A stretch of DNA of 64,000 bases from Sporosarcina sp. P34 (GCF_002743375.1 NZ_PDZC01000012.1:1-64000), one strand, 5' to 3'; numbered from the stretch's first letter, positions 17,142 to 25,563 are shown. The notes: a model not told the origin generated them from the letters alone. Numbers and translations are program-made.

Positions 17142-18475
17142 TTAGACGAATCGGTAGCTTCATTGGTTGCAGCTTCGAGAGTTTGCTTTTTTGCTTCTAG
17201 GTAAAGAATATGGTTGCCATCTACTTCTTTGACAGTAAACTCATATCCTTGCTCAATAATCTTTTCCCCTTGTATAGCTTCGAAGCGTTGATCCATGAAC
17301 CAACCGCCGATGGTATCGATATCCTCTTCAAGTATTTCGATGTTCAATGCAAGATTGACATTTTCAATCAGCATTTTGGCATCTAGAATATAGTGGTCTG
17401 TCCCAACAACCTGAAGTTCAGGAAGTTCATCCATATCAAATTCATCGCGGATCTCCCCAACAATTTCTTCTAAGATGTCTTCAATAGTGACCAGACCAGA
17501 TGTCCCTCCATATTCATCCAATAGAATAGCCATATGAATACGTTCGCGCTGGATCTTCAAGAGTAATTCCCCAATTGGGATCGTTTCGATGACTCGGATA
17601 ATCGGTTGCATATAATTAACGACCGATTTACTACCATTTGACGGATCTTTAATATAGGCCGTCAGCAAATGTTTCATGTTGATCAGTCCGATGACGTGAT
17701 CTTTATCTCCGTCGATAATCGGATAACGAGTAAACTGTTCAACGCCTAGTAATTCAAACACTTCGGATAATGTCATTTCTTTATCGACTGTCATCATTTC
17801 TGTTCGTGGTAGCATAATTTCCTTTGCGACTCGATCATCAAACTCAAAAATACGATTGACGTATTTAAACTCCGCTTGATTAATTTCACCGCTTCGCAAA
17901 CTATCAGATAAAATAATACGCAATTCTTCCTCTGTATGACCTACTTCTAATTCGGAAATGGATTTGAAGCCTAGCAATCGTGTAACAAGACGTGCCGATC
18001 CGTTCATTCCTTTAATGATCGGGTACATAAGACGGTAAAATAGATTCAGTGGGACGGCAAGGGATAAGGATAATTCTTCCGCCTTGTGCAATGCAATGGT
18101 TTTTGGAGCTAGTTCTCCTACCACGACATGCAAATAGGTGACGATCGCTAAAGCGAAGGTGAATGAAAGAATGGTTTCGATATGGGCATCCAGTGTAAAC
18201 ATGTCAAAAACGGGAGCTAGCATCATGCGAACTGTTGGTTCCCCGAGCATGCCTAGGCCAAGTGCCGAAATCGTAATTCCGAGCTGACAAGCGGATAAAT
18301 ATTCATCTAAATTATCGGCAATTTTTTTTGAAAGAACCGCACGTTGATTACCTTCGACGATTAATTGGTCGAGACGTGATGAACGGACTTTCACGATTGC
18401 GAATTCACACGCAACAAAAAAAGCGGTGATTGCGATCAAGGCAGCAAATGCTGCCAATCGTATGGCAATATCCAA
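17138..18475 (-). CDS. CNNM/CorC-family transporter (DUF21, CBS pair, CorC_HlyC)
   Basis: A 445-residue protein. The N-terminal DUF21/CNNM membrane domain (about residues 1-190) includes EYLSACQLGITISALGLG and VVGELAPKTIAL. Two CBS domains follow (about 215-335), then the C-terminal CorC_HlyC domain. The family is linked to Mg2+ or other cation export (B. subtilis MpfA/YhdP, YqhB). The only start after the in-frame stop is TTG 18475, which lacks a good ribosome site. A strong AGGAGG instead serves a short overlapping leader frame at 18436-18516. Confidence 0.88.
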   Translation of the reverse strand: MDIAIRLAAFAALIAITAFFVACEFAIVKVRSSRLDQLIVEGNQRAVLSKKIADNLDEYLSACQLGITISALGLGMLGEPTVRMMLAPVFDMFTLDAHIETILSFTFALAIVTYLHVVVGELAPKTIALHKAEELSLSLAVPLNLFYRLMYPIIKGMNGSARLVTRLLGFKSISELEVGHTEEELRIILSDSLRSGEINQAEFKYVNRIFEFDDRVAKEIMLPRTEMMTVDKEMTLSEVFELLGVEQFTRYPIIDGDKDHVIGLINMKHLLTAYIKDPSNGSKSVVNYMQPIIRVIETIPIGELLLKIQRERIHMAILLDEYGGTSGLVTIEDILEEIVGEIRDEFDMDELPELQVVGTDHYILDAKMLIENVNLALNIEILEEDIDTIGGWFMDQRFEAIQGEKIIEQGYEFTVKEVDGNHILYLEAKKQTLEAATNEATDSSK

Positions 18476-18516
18476 ATAATAGCTTCGCGCTTAACCCGGA
18501 TGAGGGAAAAGAACAA
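18436..18516 (-). CDS. possible 26-codon leader peptide overlapping the CNNM/CorC start
   Basis: A TTG at 18516 sits eight bases after AGGAGG and opens a frame of 26 codons (beginning LFFSLIRVKREAII) that ends in TGA at 18436. It runs 40 bases into the CNNM/CorC gene in another frame. The large gene itself has no Shine-Dalgarno site. This could be a translated leader that couples or controls the large gene, or the sign of a one-base frameshift near the start. Confidence 0.4.
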   Translation of the reverse strand: MFFSLIRVKREAIIWILPYDWQHLLP

Positions 18517-18726
18517 AGCGTACACCTCCTGTAAAGTAAAGTTAGTTATCTTTTATAATAATTTATTTAAAGAGAAATTACAATTCGATTTGCTTGCAGA
18601 ATGAAAAAATCGTATGAGAGGTACGTAATATGTCGATATATAGAATGAAGAGGAACATGGTCACACCGCTACACAGAGAGCCCCACGTCTATTTAGAATC
18701 ACTTTTTTGAACTTTAAAAATACTTT

Positions 18727-18772
18727 TAAAAAACTGAAGATCATGTCCTATACATAAGGAAGATGTCTTCAG
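18727..18772 (-). terminator. terminator of the 50-residue gene
   Basis: CTGAAGA (18734-18740) pairs with TCTTCAG (18766-18772), and on the minus strand six T residues follow. It lies 16 bases after the stop of the small gene at 18788. Confidence 0.65.
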
Positions 18773-18787
18773 TCTTCTGCAATATTT

Positions 18788-18940
18788 TTACTCACCGTAT
18801 TTTGGCTGGGTTTCTTTAAAGGCATTTTGCTCGTTAGGGATGTGGCTTTTGTCTTCAAAGACGTTTTCAGTTTTTTGGTTTTGTATTTTCAACCGCTCTT
18901 TTTCTAACTGTTGTTTGCCTTTTGATTGTTCTTTACCCAT
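18788..18940 (-). CDS. hydrophilic 50-residue protein, hypothetical
   Basis: A 50-residue, highly charged protein starting MGKEQSKGKQQLEKERLK, with no hydrophobic segment; it ends TQPKYGE. A strong AGGAGG precedes the ATG, and a hairpin with a T-run follows the stop, so it looks like a real single-gene unit. The Lys/Glu/Gln-rich make-up recalls small spore-associated proteins of Bacillales, but I do not recognise the family. Confidence 0.65.
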   Translation of the reverse strand: MGKEQSKGKQQLEKERLKIQNQKTENVFEDKSHIPNEQNAFKETQPKYGE

Positions 18941-18984
18941 AAAAGCACCTCCTCTAGTTAGAGGATGGTCGATTTAGATGGATC

Positions 18985-19188
18985 TCATTCATAGACGTGG
19001 AAAGTCATAAGATCATGGACCATTCGGACGATCTTTTCTTCATCTGGCGGTGTACCATTTGTCCAGTTGATCGTGCCATCTTTATGGTAATCACCTTTAT
19101 ATTGTTTGTTTTGGTAATAAAATGAGATAGTCCAACCGGGTAGATCAGTGTCTTCAAACATTTTTTTATAACTGAAGTGTTGTAGCAT
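18985..19188 (-). CDS. yheE: YheE-like protein (DUF5342)
   Basis: A 67-residue cytosolic protein with LPGWTISFYYQNKQYKGDYH and KDGTINW blocks, which match the small YheE/DUF5342 family of Bacillales. AAGGAG precedes the ATG. Function is unknown. In B. subtilis yheE lies near yheA and yheB, which are also close by here, so local order supports the call. Confidence 0.78.
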   Translation of the reverse strand: MLQHFSYKKMFEDTDLPGWTISFYYQNKQYKGDYHKDGTINWTNGTPPDEEKIVRMVHDLMTFHVYE

Positions 19189-19271
19189 CTAATTTTCTCC
19201 TTTATTGTTCCAGTAGTGATATCCTGTTCGTTCCTTTCATAAACTGACCAAAAGGACGAAAGGATGAGTGT

Positions 19272-19664
19272 GTGTTTGTTACTCAACTACGTAATGCGAT
19301 CGAGGAAAAGTATAAATCATATTTTTATTATAAGTCCATGTACCAGCTGACGAATGATTTGTTATGGCAGGAATTCATTCGCCATGCGTATGAGGATGAA
19401 AAAAGTCACTACGAGATGTTCCAGCAGCTCCATTATATAATGACAAAAGAGTTTGTGCCGAATCCGAAAAAGCCAGCGCCTTGTACGAATTTAAAAGAAT
19501 CAGCTAAAAATGCGCTAGTTAATGAACTTGAAGCAGTGGAACAGTGTAAGGAACTGTTTTTGACGATTCCTTTTGAAGAGGCATATGATCCGATTTTTAT
19601 CGCTTTACATGATGACATGGAGCATGCTATTCGAATGTCTACAATATTCAACGGAGTAAAGTAA
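19272..19664 (+). CDS. ferritin-like / rubrerythrin-type helical protein
   Basis: A 130-residue four-helix protein with spaced Glu and Glu-x-x-His motifs typical of di-iron ferritin-like folds: EEKYKSYFYY, YEDEKSHYEMF, NELEAVEQCKE and DDMEHAIRM. No rubredoxin domain is present. GTG start after AAAGGATG. It may bind iron or manganese, but the sequence does not settle activity. It converges with a metal-receptor-like gene whose stop is two bases away. Confidence 0.72.
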   Translation: MFVTQLRNAIEEKYKSYFYYKSMYQLTNDLLWQEFIRHAYEDEKSHYEMFQQLHYIMTKEFVPNPKKPAPCTNLKESAKNALVNELEAVEQCKELFLTIPFEEAYDPIFIALHDDMEHAIRMSTIFNGVK

Positions 19665-19665
19665 A

Positions 19666-20445
19666 TTAAACATCGAAAGAAAAGTCTTTGAAATAATTCG
19701 CACCTTCAAGCATTCGAACTCCATACCAGAACATTTCTCCGTCAATTAGCTGAATCGTTGTATCAGGTAACATTTCCTGAAACTGAATTTGCTGTTTTTC
19801 CTTAAATGGATAGGGTTCAGATGATAGCAATACTAAGTCCAAATCAGCGTCCAAAAATTGTTCTTCTGTTACAGCGGGATAACGGTCAGATGATTCCGCG
19901 AAAGGCGTGATGAAACCGAGTTTTTGTAATAACGAGTTGATATAGGTGTCTTTACCGACAACCATATACGGCTTTTGCCAAATGACGTAAGCAACTCGTG
20001 CAGCAGGAAGAGTGGGGAGCATCGTGAATGCTTGTTTGATTTCCTCGACAAGCGATTTTGATTGTTGCTGATGATCAGTCAATGATCCCATATCTGTAAT
20101 CATTCTATAAGCTTGCTCGATTGTCTGCACTTCCGCTACATATACCGGATAGAACTCGGAAAGAATTTCGACCATCTCTTTTGTGTTTTCTTCTTTTTCC
20201 ATAATAATTAAATCGGGCTGTACTTCATGTATCTTTTCCAACTTCAAATCTTTCGTTCCTGCGACTGCGGGGACGTTCTTAACCTGTTCAGGATAGATAC
20301 AATACCGTGTGCGTCCAACGATTTCTTTGTCAAGTCCAATTCCGAATAAAGTTTCTGTAATACCAGGACATAATGTGACGATTCGTTTGGGTGGAAAATT
20401 ATACACAACGGTTCTTCCTAAGTGGTCGATAATTTCTTTTTTCAA
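19666..20445 (-). CDS. helical-backbone metal receptor / BtuF-like binding protein
   Basis: A 259-residue protein of the periplasmic-binding class III fold: RIVTLCPGITETLFGIGL, then a GTKDLKLEKIHEVQPDLII block, and a second lobe from about residue 140. Such proteins bind cobalamin, haem or siderophores for ABC importers. It has no signal peptide or lipobox and no permease beside it, so it may act in the cytosol or be an orphan. AAGGAGG precedes the start. Confidence 0.8.
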   Translation of the reverse strand: MKKEIIDHLGRTVVYNFPPKRIVTLCPGITETLFGIGLDKEIVGRTRYCIYPEQVKNVPAVAGTKDLKLEKIHEVQPDLIIMEKEENTKEMVEILSEFYPVYVAEVQTIEQAYRMITDMGSLTDHQQQSKSLVEEIKQAFTMLPTLPAARVAYVIWQKPYMVVGKDTYINSLLQKLGFITPFAESSDRYPAVTEEQFLDADLDLVLLSSEPYPFKEKQQIQFQEMLPDTTIQLIDGEMFWYGVRMLEGANYFKDFSFDV

Positions 20446-20584
20446 TGAAATGATTGCCTCCTTTAACGATATGTGAAACCATAAGATCGTGGTACGTAAT
20501 ACTCTACTTGCAACGTACCTGAACTGCTATCAAATGTAAAGTCAGATATCTCCGTCTCTAATTGCTTTTCATTCAGCTGATTTT

Positions 20585-20593
20585 TGTTATAAT
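20585..20593 (+). promoter_or_regulatory. extended -10 promoter of the yheB-yheA unit
   Basis: TGTTATAAT is an extended -10 element with a perfect TATAAT (20588-20593). A TTGCTT at 20562 is 20 bases away, so the -35 contact is probably weak. It supports the yheB start at 20628 over any start before the promoter. Confidence 0.65.
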
Positions 20594-20627
20594 TGGAACG
20601 AAGATCAAGTGGAATAAGGTGAAGCGA

Positions 20628-21773
20628 TTGAAAATAGTACTAACTATTTTGTTCATGGCGTTTATTGGCGCCTTGATTGGTGGAGTAACGAATCATCTGG
20701 CGATCAAGATGCTGTTTAGGCCACATGAGGCAAAATACATTGGAAAAACACGTTTGCCGTTTACCCCCGGCTTGATACCGAAGCGCCGAAATGAATTGGC
20801 GACTCAGCTTGGTAAAACAGTGACAAATTATTTGCTGACACCTGACCTATTCAGGAAAAAGATGTTAACACCTGGAATGGAAAAGCGTGTAGAGACATTT
20901 ATTCAAAGTCAAATGGATAAATACATCCTGCAATCAGATAAGACCTTGAACGATTGGCTCAAGCTTGCAGGTGCTGACAAACTTCCAGAACAAGTGGAAG
21001 ACAAGATGATCACATTGATCGATCAACAGCTGGATGAGATGAAAGTTAAAGTAACAACAGGTACAGTGGAGGAAGTTATGCCGCTTCGTTGGCAACAACA
21101 AATCGAAGAAAGAATTCCATTAGCCTCTGACTTCGTATTAGTTCGCGCCAGTCAATTTGTCGATTCAGCAGAAGGAAGACAGACATTCCAAAAGTTGATC
21201 GATGATTTCTTAGCTTCAAAAGGAACATTCGGTGGCATGCTCAATATGTTTTTTGGAGAATCGGAGTCTCTGGTCGGCAAGGTCCAACGGGAAGCATTGA
21301 GATTTATAGGAGCGCCCGGAACAAAAGAGTTATTAGATAAACTGATTTGGAAAGAGTGGCAAAATGTTCAGCAACAACCAATGGAACAGTTGACGTCTGG
21401 ATTCGACTTTGATAGTGTGTTTGCTTCAGTGAGAAAGTATGCACTGGATCAATTAGCACTACAAGAAAGACTCGATCACAGTTTGTCACATTATTGGCCA
21501 CAAGGATCCACATGGACGGCTAACAATGTGACACCACAAATTGTCAACTTTTTATTCACACAGGCTGAAGCGCACCTTGAACAATCATTGAGAAAGCTAA
21601 AACTTGATGAGATGGTGAAAGAGCAAGTAGACACGTTCCCTGTGGCTGTTCTAGAAGATCTAGTTCTCGGCATTTCACGCAGAGAGTTTAAAATGATTAC
21701 GGTTCTGGGCGCATTTCTCGGTGGTATCATAGGAATTGTGCAAGGCGTTATTGCACTTATATTAAATGGATAG
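20628..21773 (+). CDS. yheB: YheB-like membrane protein (DUF445)
   Basis: A 381-residue DUF445 protein. A membrane segment at residues 3-24 includes GALIGGVTNHLAIKMLF, the family hallmark. A long soluble helical middle follows, and a second membrane segment lies at the C terminus (GAFLGGIIGIVQGVIAL). Start is TTG 20628, six bases after AAGGTG and downstream of the promoter. Function is unknown; the family is common in Bacillales. yheA follows 14 bases later, as in B. subtilis. Confidence 0.88.
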   Translation: MKIVLTILFMAFIGALIGGVTNHLAIKMLFRPHEAKYIGKTRLPFTPGLIPKRRNELATQLGKTVTNYLLTPDLFRKKMLTPGMEKRVETFIQSQMDKYILQSDKTLNDWLKLAGADKLPEQVEDKMITLIDQQLDEMKVKVTTGTVEEVMPLRWQQQIEERIPLASDFVLVRASQFVDSAEGRQTFQKLIDDFLASKGTFGGMLNMFFGESESLVGKVQREALRFIGAPGTKELLDKLIWKEWQNVQQQPMEQLTSGFDFDSVFASVRKYALDQLALQERLDHSLSHYWPQGSTWTANNVTPQIVNFLFTQAEAHLEQSLRKLKLDEMVKEQVDTFPVAVLEDLVLGISRREFKMITVLGAFLGGIIGIVQGVIALILNG

Positions 21774-21787
21774 TAGGAGGAGATAGT

Positions 21788-22138
21788 ATGTCAGTAAACA
21801 TTTATGATGATATGAACAAATTGGAATCTACTTTACGTAAAACAGATGAGTATGTAGCGGTGAAAACAGCAATGGCCGATGTGAAAGGTGACGAACAAGC
21901 TCTTGCATTGTTCGAAAGCTTCCGCGAAATCCAAATGAATTTACAACAGAAACAAATGGCTGGTGAAGAGATTGAAGGAGACGAGCTTGAGCACGCACAG
22001 AAAACAGCGCAACTTGCTCAAGAAAATCCGAAAATATTGGCTATGCTGACTGCTGAAATGAAGCTTAGCGAATTGATCGAGGAAATCAACCGTGTAGTAT
22101 TGAAACCAATTTCAGATTTATATGAAGGATTCAATTAA
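21788..22138 (+). CDS. yheA: YheA-like protein (YlbF/YmcA family)
   Basis: A 116-residue, all-helical protein of the YlbF/YmcA (UPF0342) family. Markers are YDDMNKLESTLRKTDEY at the start and LAQENPKILAML toward the end. The relatives YlbF and YmcA form a complex that affects RNase Y; YheA itself has no firm role. GGAGGAG precedes the ATG. It is the second gene of the yheB unit, ended by the terminator at 22149. Confidence 0.9.
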   Translation: MSVNIYDDMNKLESTLRKTDEYVAVKTAMADVKGDEQALALFESFREIQMNLQQKQMAGEEIEGDELEHAQKTAQLAQENPKILAMLTAEMKLSELIEEINRVVLKPISDLYEGFN

Positions 22139-22148
22139 TAGATACATC

Positions 22149-22174
22149 GAAACCGGCCTTGGCCGGTTTTTTTC
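22149..22174 (+). terminator. terminator after yheA
   Basis: AAACCGGCC pairs with GGCCGGTTT and continues into seven T residues. It lies ten bases after the yheA stop. Confidence 0.92.
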
Positions 22175-22199
22175 AACAGATGGAGAGTAGGAGAAAATC

Positions 22200-23708
22200 A
22201 TGCAACAATTACATGTAAATCAACAGTTCCCCCAAGATTGGATACGAATGTTTACACACTTGGCCAATTTGTTTTTTGAACAGTCTAAAATAGTTACGGA
22301 ACAGACAGATGATACAGCAATTGAATTACGGTTTACCGAGGAATACGATGAATCACCAAGTGTAACGGTCGAAATTCAATGGCAAGGTAAGCAGTATACG
22401 TCGCGTTTTGTCGAAGAGGTAAAGGAAATAGAAGAACGCGGACAAATACGTCAGCGTAAAAGAATGTATTCCCACGTATTGCTAGATGCGCTAGAACAAG
22501 CAACTGGCATGAATCAAGAGTGGGGGATCCTAACGGGAATCCGACCTACAAAGTTGTATCATATGTATCGTCAAGACGGTCATACGGTAGCGGAAGCAAA
22601 GCAACTGCTTCAGCAACGGCATAGGGTATCCGTACGGAAAAGTGAATTGATTGCAGAAATTGCAGACGTTCAACTGAATGCATTGCCAGATTTGTATTCA
22701 TTGAAAGAACAAGTGAGTATATATATTGGCATACCGTTTTGTCCAACAAAATGTGCATATTGCACGTTCCCAGCCTATGCGATTCATCGAAAAAGTGGAC
22801 GAGTGGAAACATTCCTCGACGGCTTGCATGAAGAAATGCGTGCAATGGGTAAATGGTTAAAAGAGCGTGATATTCGTATAACGACAATTTATTTTGGCGG
22901 TGGAACACCCACGTCTATTGAAGCAGATGAAATGGATGCGCTTTATCAAACGATGATGGACTCATTCCCTTACATGGAACATGTTCGTGAAGTGACGGTA
23001 GAAGCTGGGCGTCCTGATACGATTACGGTACCGAAACTCGAAGTACTGAAGAAGTGGGGAATAGATCGAATCAGTGTCAATCCACAGTCCTATACGGATG
23101 AAACATTGAAAGCAATCGGCCGTCATCACACGGTACAAGAAACGATCGATAAATATTGGTTGTCCCGTGAGCAAGGAATGCGCAATATTAATATGGACTT
23201 AATCATCGGTTTGCCGAATGAAGGTCTTGAAGAATTCGAACACTCATTGGCTGAAACGGAAAAGATGCAGCCGGAATCTTTGACCATCCATACCTTGTCG
23301 TTCAAGCGTGCTTCTGAAATGACACGGAATAAGGACAAGTACCAAGTGGCGGATCGAGAAACAGTAGGAAAAATGATGAAACGCGGAGAAGAATGGTCGC
23401 GCAATAACGGCTATATCCCCTACTATCTTTACCGCCAGAAAAATATTTTAGGAAATCTTGAAAATGTCGGTTATTCTAAACCAGGTGAAGAAAGTCTTTA
23501 TAACATATTGATTATGGAAGAAGCACAGACCATTATCGGCTTAGGTTGCGGAGCTTCAAGCAAGTTTATGGAACCGGCAACTGGCAAGCTGACGCAATTC
23601 CATAACCCAAAAGAACCTGGCGCCTATATAGTAGGGTTTGAAGAAGCCATAGATAAAAAAATAGCGTATTTAGAAGAGTTATTCCCGTCTTCAGAAACAA
23701 TAAAATAA
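22200..23708 (+). CDS. hemZ: HemZ-type radical SAM, coproporphyrinogen III oxidase-like
   Basis: A 502-residue protein. The N-terminal extension (about 170 residues) is typical of HemZ. The radical-SAM core then begins IGIPFCPTKCAYCTFPAY, with the three cluster Cys in CxxxCxxC. FGGGTPTS and TVEAGRPDTI follow. HemZ proteins are relatives of HemN; whether this one makes haem or does another radical reaction is uncertain. Its place after yheBA and before yhaR agrees with B. subtilis. GGAGTAGGAG precedes the ATG. Confidence 0.88.
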   Translation: MQQLHVNQQFPQDWIRMFTHLANLFFEQSKIVTEQTDDTAIELRFTEEYDESPSVTVEIQWQGKQYTSRFVEEVKEIEERGQIRQRKRMYSHVLLDALEQATGMNQEWGILTGIRPTKLYHMYRQDGHTVAEAKQLLQQRHRVSVRKSELIAEIADVQLNALPDLYSLKEQVSIYIGIPFCPTKCAYCTFPAYAIHRKSGRVETFLDGLHEEMRAMGKWLKERDIRITTIYFGGGTPTSIEADEMDALYQTMMDSFPYMEHVREVTVEAGRPDTITVPKLEVLKKWGIDRISVNPQSYTDETLKAIGRHHTVQETIDKYWLSREQGMRNINMDLIIGLPNEGLEEFEHSLAETEKMQPESLTIHTLSFKRASEMTRNKDKYQVADRETVGKMMKRGEEWSRNNGYIPYYLYRQKNILGNLENVGYSKPGEESLYNILIMEEAQTIIGLGCGASSKFMEPATGKLTQFHNPKEPGAYIVGFEEAIDKKIAYLEELFPSSETIK

Positions 23709-23737
23709 TACGGATTGTGGCTGGGACAAGAACTCAT

Positions 23738-23774
23738 AAGGTATGAAGGAGAAGACACCTTCATACCTTTTTTC
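23738..23774 (+). terminator. terminator after hemZ
   Basis: AAGGTATGAAGG pairs with CCTTCATACCTT (12 bp), followed by TTTT. Confidence 0.9.
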
Positions 23775-23882
23775 ATTCACTGAATACTATTTATAAAGGT
23801 TAATTAGTTAGTACTCAAGAGTGTAGCATAGGGAACCGGACTGTTCTTTAAGTTATATCCCACCTCAATATTTTTGTTGTAG

Positions 23883-23913
23883 TTATACCAATGCTCAGAT
23901 AATTGTGTATAAT
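23883..23913 (+). promoter_or_regulatory. promoter of the enoyl-CoA hydratase gene
   Basis: A perfect -10 TATAAT lies at 23908-23913. The best -35-like element is TTATAC at 23883, with a long 19-base spacer. The FadR-type palindrome starts five bases downstream of the -10, over the likely transcription start. Confidence 0.5.
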
Positions 23914-23917
23914 GTAA

Positions 23918-23935
23918 TGAATGAACAACCATTCA
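23918..23935 (+). promoter_or_regulatory. FadR-type operator
   Basis: TGAATGAACAACCATTCA is an 18-base inverted repeat (perfect TGAATG and CATTCA arms). It matches the published B. subtilis FadR (YsiA) consensus TGAATGAMTARTCATTCA at 16 of 18 positions. It lies between the -10 and the ribosome site of an enoyl-CoA hydratase gene, as expected for repression relieved by long-chain acyl-CoA. Confidence 0.8.
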
Positions 23936-23954
23936 TATAAAGGGGGATTTAATT

Positions 23955-24734
23955 TTGACAAAACAGATTGAAGTAGAAGTTGAAGGAAGATTAGCAACCG
24001 TAACTTTTAACCAGCCTGAAGTAATGAACGCGATGGACGGAGTCATGATGAAGGATCTTGCAGATATCGTGGATCAACTAAAGAATAATTCATCCGTGCA
24101 TGTTGTACTATTTAGAGGAGCTGGCCGCGCATTTTCTGCTGGCGGTAACGTTAAAGCTATGCTAGATCCAAATGGTCCGATGAAAATGGAAGATGTTATG
24201 GCCGACTTATCCAGATTGGCATTGTCTATGTACAGCATGCCCCAAATCACAATCGCATCTGTGCACGGTGCAGCAGCTGGACTTGGATGCAGTATCGCCA
24301 TTGCATGCGATATCGTCATTGCAGAAGAATCCAGTAAAATTGCAATGAACTTTATCGGCATCGGGCTCGTTCCAGATGGTGGGGGTCACTTCTTCCTTAA
24401 GGAACGCGTAGGCACAACCAGAGCGAAACAACTCATTTGGTCCGGGAAAGTACTGGATGGAAAAAGTGCAATGCATATCGGACTCGTTGATGAAGTGGTA
24501 GCGGACGGAGAAGCTTGGAATACGGCACAACAACGTGCTCAAGTTATCCTACACTCCCCAACAGCTTCAATGGCCGCAACAAAGAAAATACTCCATGCAG
24601 CAGGCATCGTTGAACTCGAGAAAATCTTGAAACTTGAAGGCGAAGCACAAGTAGCTATGCGCTCAACTACTGATCATCGCGAAGGCGTACAGGCGTTTAT
24701 TGAGAAAAGAAAACCGAGCTTCACAGGCCGATAA
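23955..24734 (+). CDS. yhaR: enoyl-CoA hydratase/isomerase (YhaR-like)
   Basis: A 259-residue crotonase-fold protein. It has the oxyanion-hole segments RAFSAGGNVKAM and ASVHGAAAGLGCSIA and a later GIGLVPDGGGHFFL. The Glu pair of classical hydratases is not both present: the second position is an Asp in PDGGG. Isomerase or another crotonase reaction is therefore possible. TTG start after AAGGGGG. The FadR-type operator upstream points to a role in fatty-acid or acyl-CoA breakdown. Its position after hemZ matches B. subtilis yhaR. Confidence 0.88.
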   Translation: MTKQIEVEVEGRLATVTFNQPEVMNAMDGVMMKDLADIVDQLKNNSSVHVVLFRGAGRAFSAGGNVKAMLDPNGPMKMEDVMADLSRLALSMYSMPQITIASVHGAAAGLGCSIAIACDIVIAEESSKIAMNFIGIGLVPDGGGHFFLKERVGTTRAKQLIWSGKVLDGKSAMHIGLVDEVVADGEAWNTAQQRAQVILHSPTASMAATKKILHAAGIVELEKILKLEGEAQVAMRSTTDHREGVQAFIEKRKPSFTGR

Positions 24735-24740
24735 ATGAAA

Positions 24741-24778
24741 AGAAGACGCGCTATGAAAACTGCGCGTCTCGTTTATAT
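24741..24778. terminator. hairpin between convergent yhaR and mgsA
   Basis: AGACGCGC (24744-24751) pairs with GCGCGTCT (24762-24769) around ten bases. The T-run is weak on the plus strand (CGTTTATAT) and mixed on the minus strand. Confidence 0.55.
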
Positions 24779-24798
24779 CTATGATCATTTTTGTAATA

Positions 24799-25203
24799 TT
24801 ATTGATACTTAGCGGCTGTTTCTTTCCATGAGAAATAGCCTTTTTCTATAGCACGCAATAGTAACTCCGCTGAAGCTAAATTTGTAGCGAGAGGTATACC
24901 ATAGACATCGCATAATCGAAGTAAGGCGCTCACATCAGGTTCATGTGGCTGTGCAGTTAACGGATCACGGAAAAATAAAATTAAATCTAGCTCACCTGTC
25001 GCGATCATGGCACCCATCTGTTGATCTCCACCAAGTGGACCCGACATGAGTCGTGTGACAGAAAGATCGGTTTCTTCCATGATGCGTAACCCTGTTGTGC
25101 CCGTTGCGTAAAGAGTATGTTTAGCAAAAATCTGCTCGTAAGCAATTGTGAAATTGACTAATTCAGCCTTTTTTTCATCATGCGCAATCAAAGCAATGTT
25201 CAA
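24799..25203 (-). CDS. mgsA: methylglyoxal synthase
   Basis: A 134-residue enzyme that converts dihydroxyacetone phosphate to methylglyoxal, a bypass that frees phosphate. Conserved blocks are [10 protein letters not shown] at the start, YATGTTG, the phosphate-binding and catalytic SGPLGGDQQ, and [14 protein letters not shown] choose TTG 25203 as start: it gives the family's usual N terminus and is ten bases after AAGGA, whereas GTG 25212 touches that site. In B. subtilis mgsA lies elsewhere, so its presence in this block is a local insertion. Confidence 0.93.
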   Translation of the reverse strand: MNIALIAHDEKKAELVNFTIAYEQIFAKHTLYATGTTGLRIMEETDLSVTRLMSGPLGGDQQMGAMIATGELDLILFFRDPLTAQPHEPDVSALLRLCDVYGIPLATNLASAELLLRAIEKGYFSWKETAAKYQ

Positions 25204-25329
25204 ACGAGTCACTTCCTTCTACGATTTCTTCACGAACATAGCGTATCACAAAATTCTGAAAAAATCTTGTGCTTTTTATATAAAAATTTGTAAATGTGCG
25301 CAATACAATATACCTCTGCTTAGAATCCT

Positions 25330-25369
25330 CTTAAAAATAAAACAAAACCCCCTCAAAATGGAGATTTTG
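25330..25369 (-). terminator. terminator of yhzD
   Basis: On the minus strand CAAAATCTCC pairs with GGGGGTTTTG (10 bp with two G-T pairs) around ATTTTGA, then TTTTATTTTT follows. It lies just after the stop at 25378. Confidence 0.8.
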
Positions 25370-25377
25370 TCATTTGT

Positions 25378-25563
25378 TCATGTATGGAATAATAATAGTT
25401 TACCAAGAGGGGAAGCTAGGCGGTGTGTTCGCTCGAGCAAATCTTTTTCTGACAGCAACTGATGACCTTGTTCTTTTGCTGCATCATCAGATTCCGCAGT
25501 AAAAGTCTCTTCTGTAATTAATGAACCATCTTTTTCGTACGCTGTAAGTTTGTAGGTTTTCAT
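25378..25563 (-). CDS. yhzD: YhzD-like small protein
   Basis: A 61-residue cytosolic protein starting MKTYKLTAYEKDG. It has a FTAESDDAAKEQG helix region and a C-terminal RTHRLASPLGKLLLFH that is diagnostic of YhzD. AGGCGAT lies before the ATG. Function is unknown. B. subtilis yhzD sits in the same yha neighbourhood, which supports the call. Confidence 0.85.
   Translation of the reverse strand: MKTYKLTAYEKDGSLITEETFTAESDDAAKEQGHQLLSEKDLLERTHRLASPLGKLLLFHT

Noticed and set aside
18541-18787. Possible Mg2+ (M-box) riboswitch before the CNNM/CorC gene
   Set aside because: A GTGGGGCTCTC stretch on the minus strand looked similar, but the other conserved blocks are missing and the terminator of the small gene intervenes.
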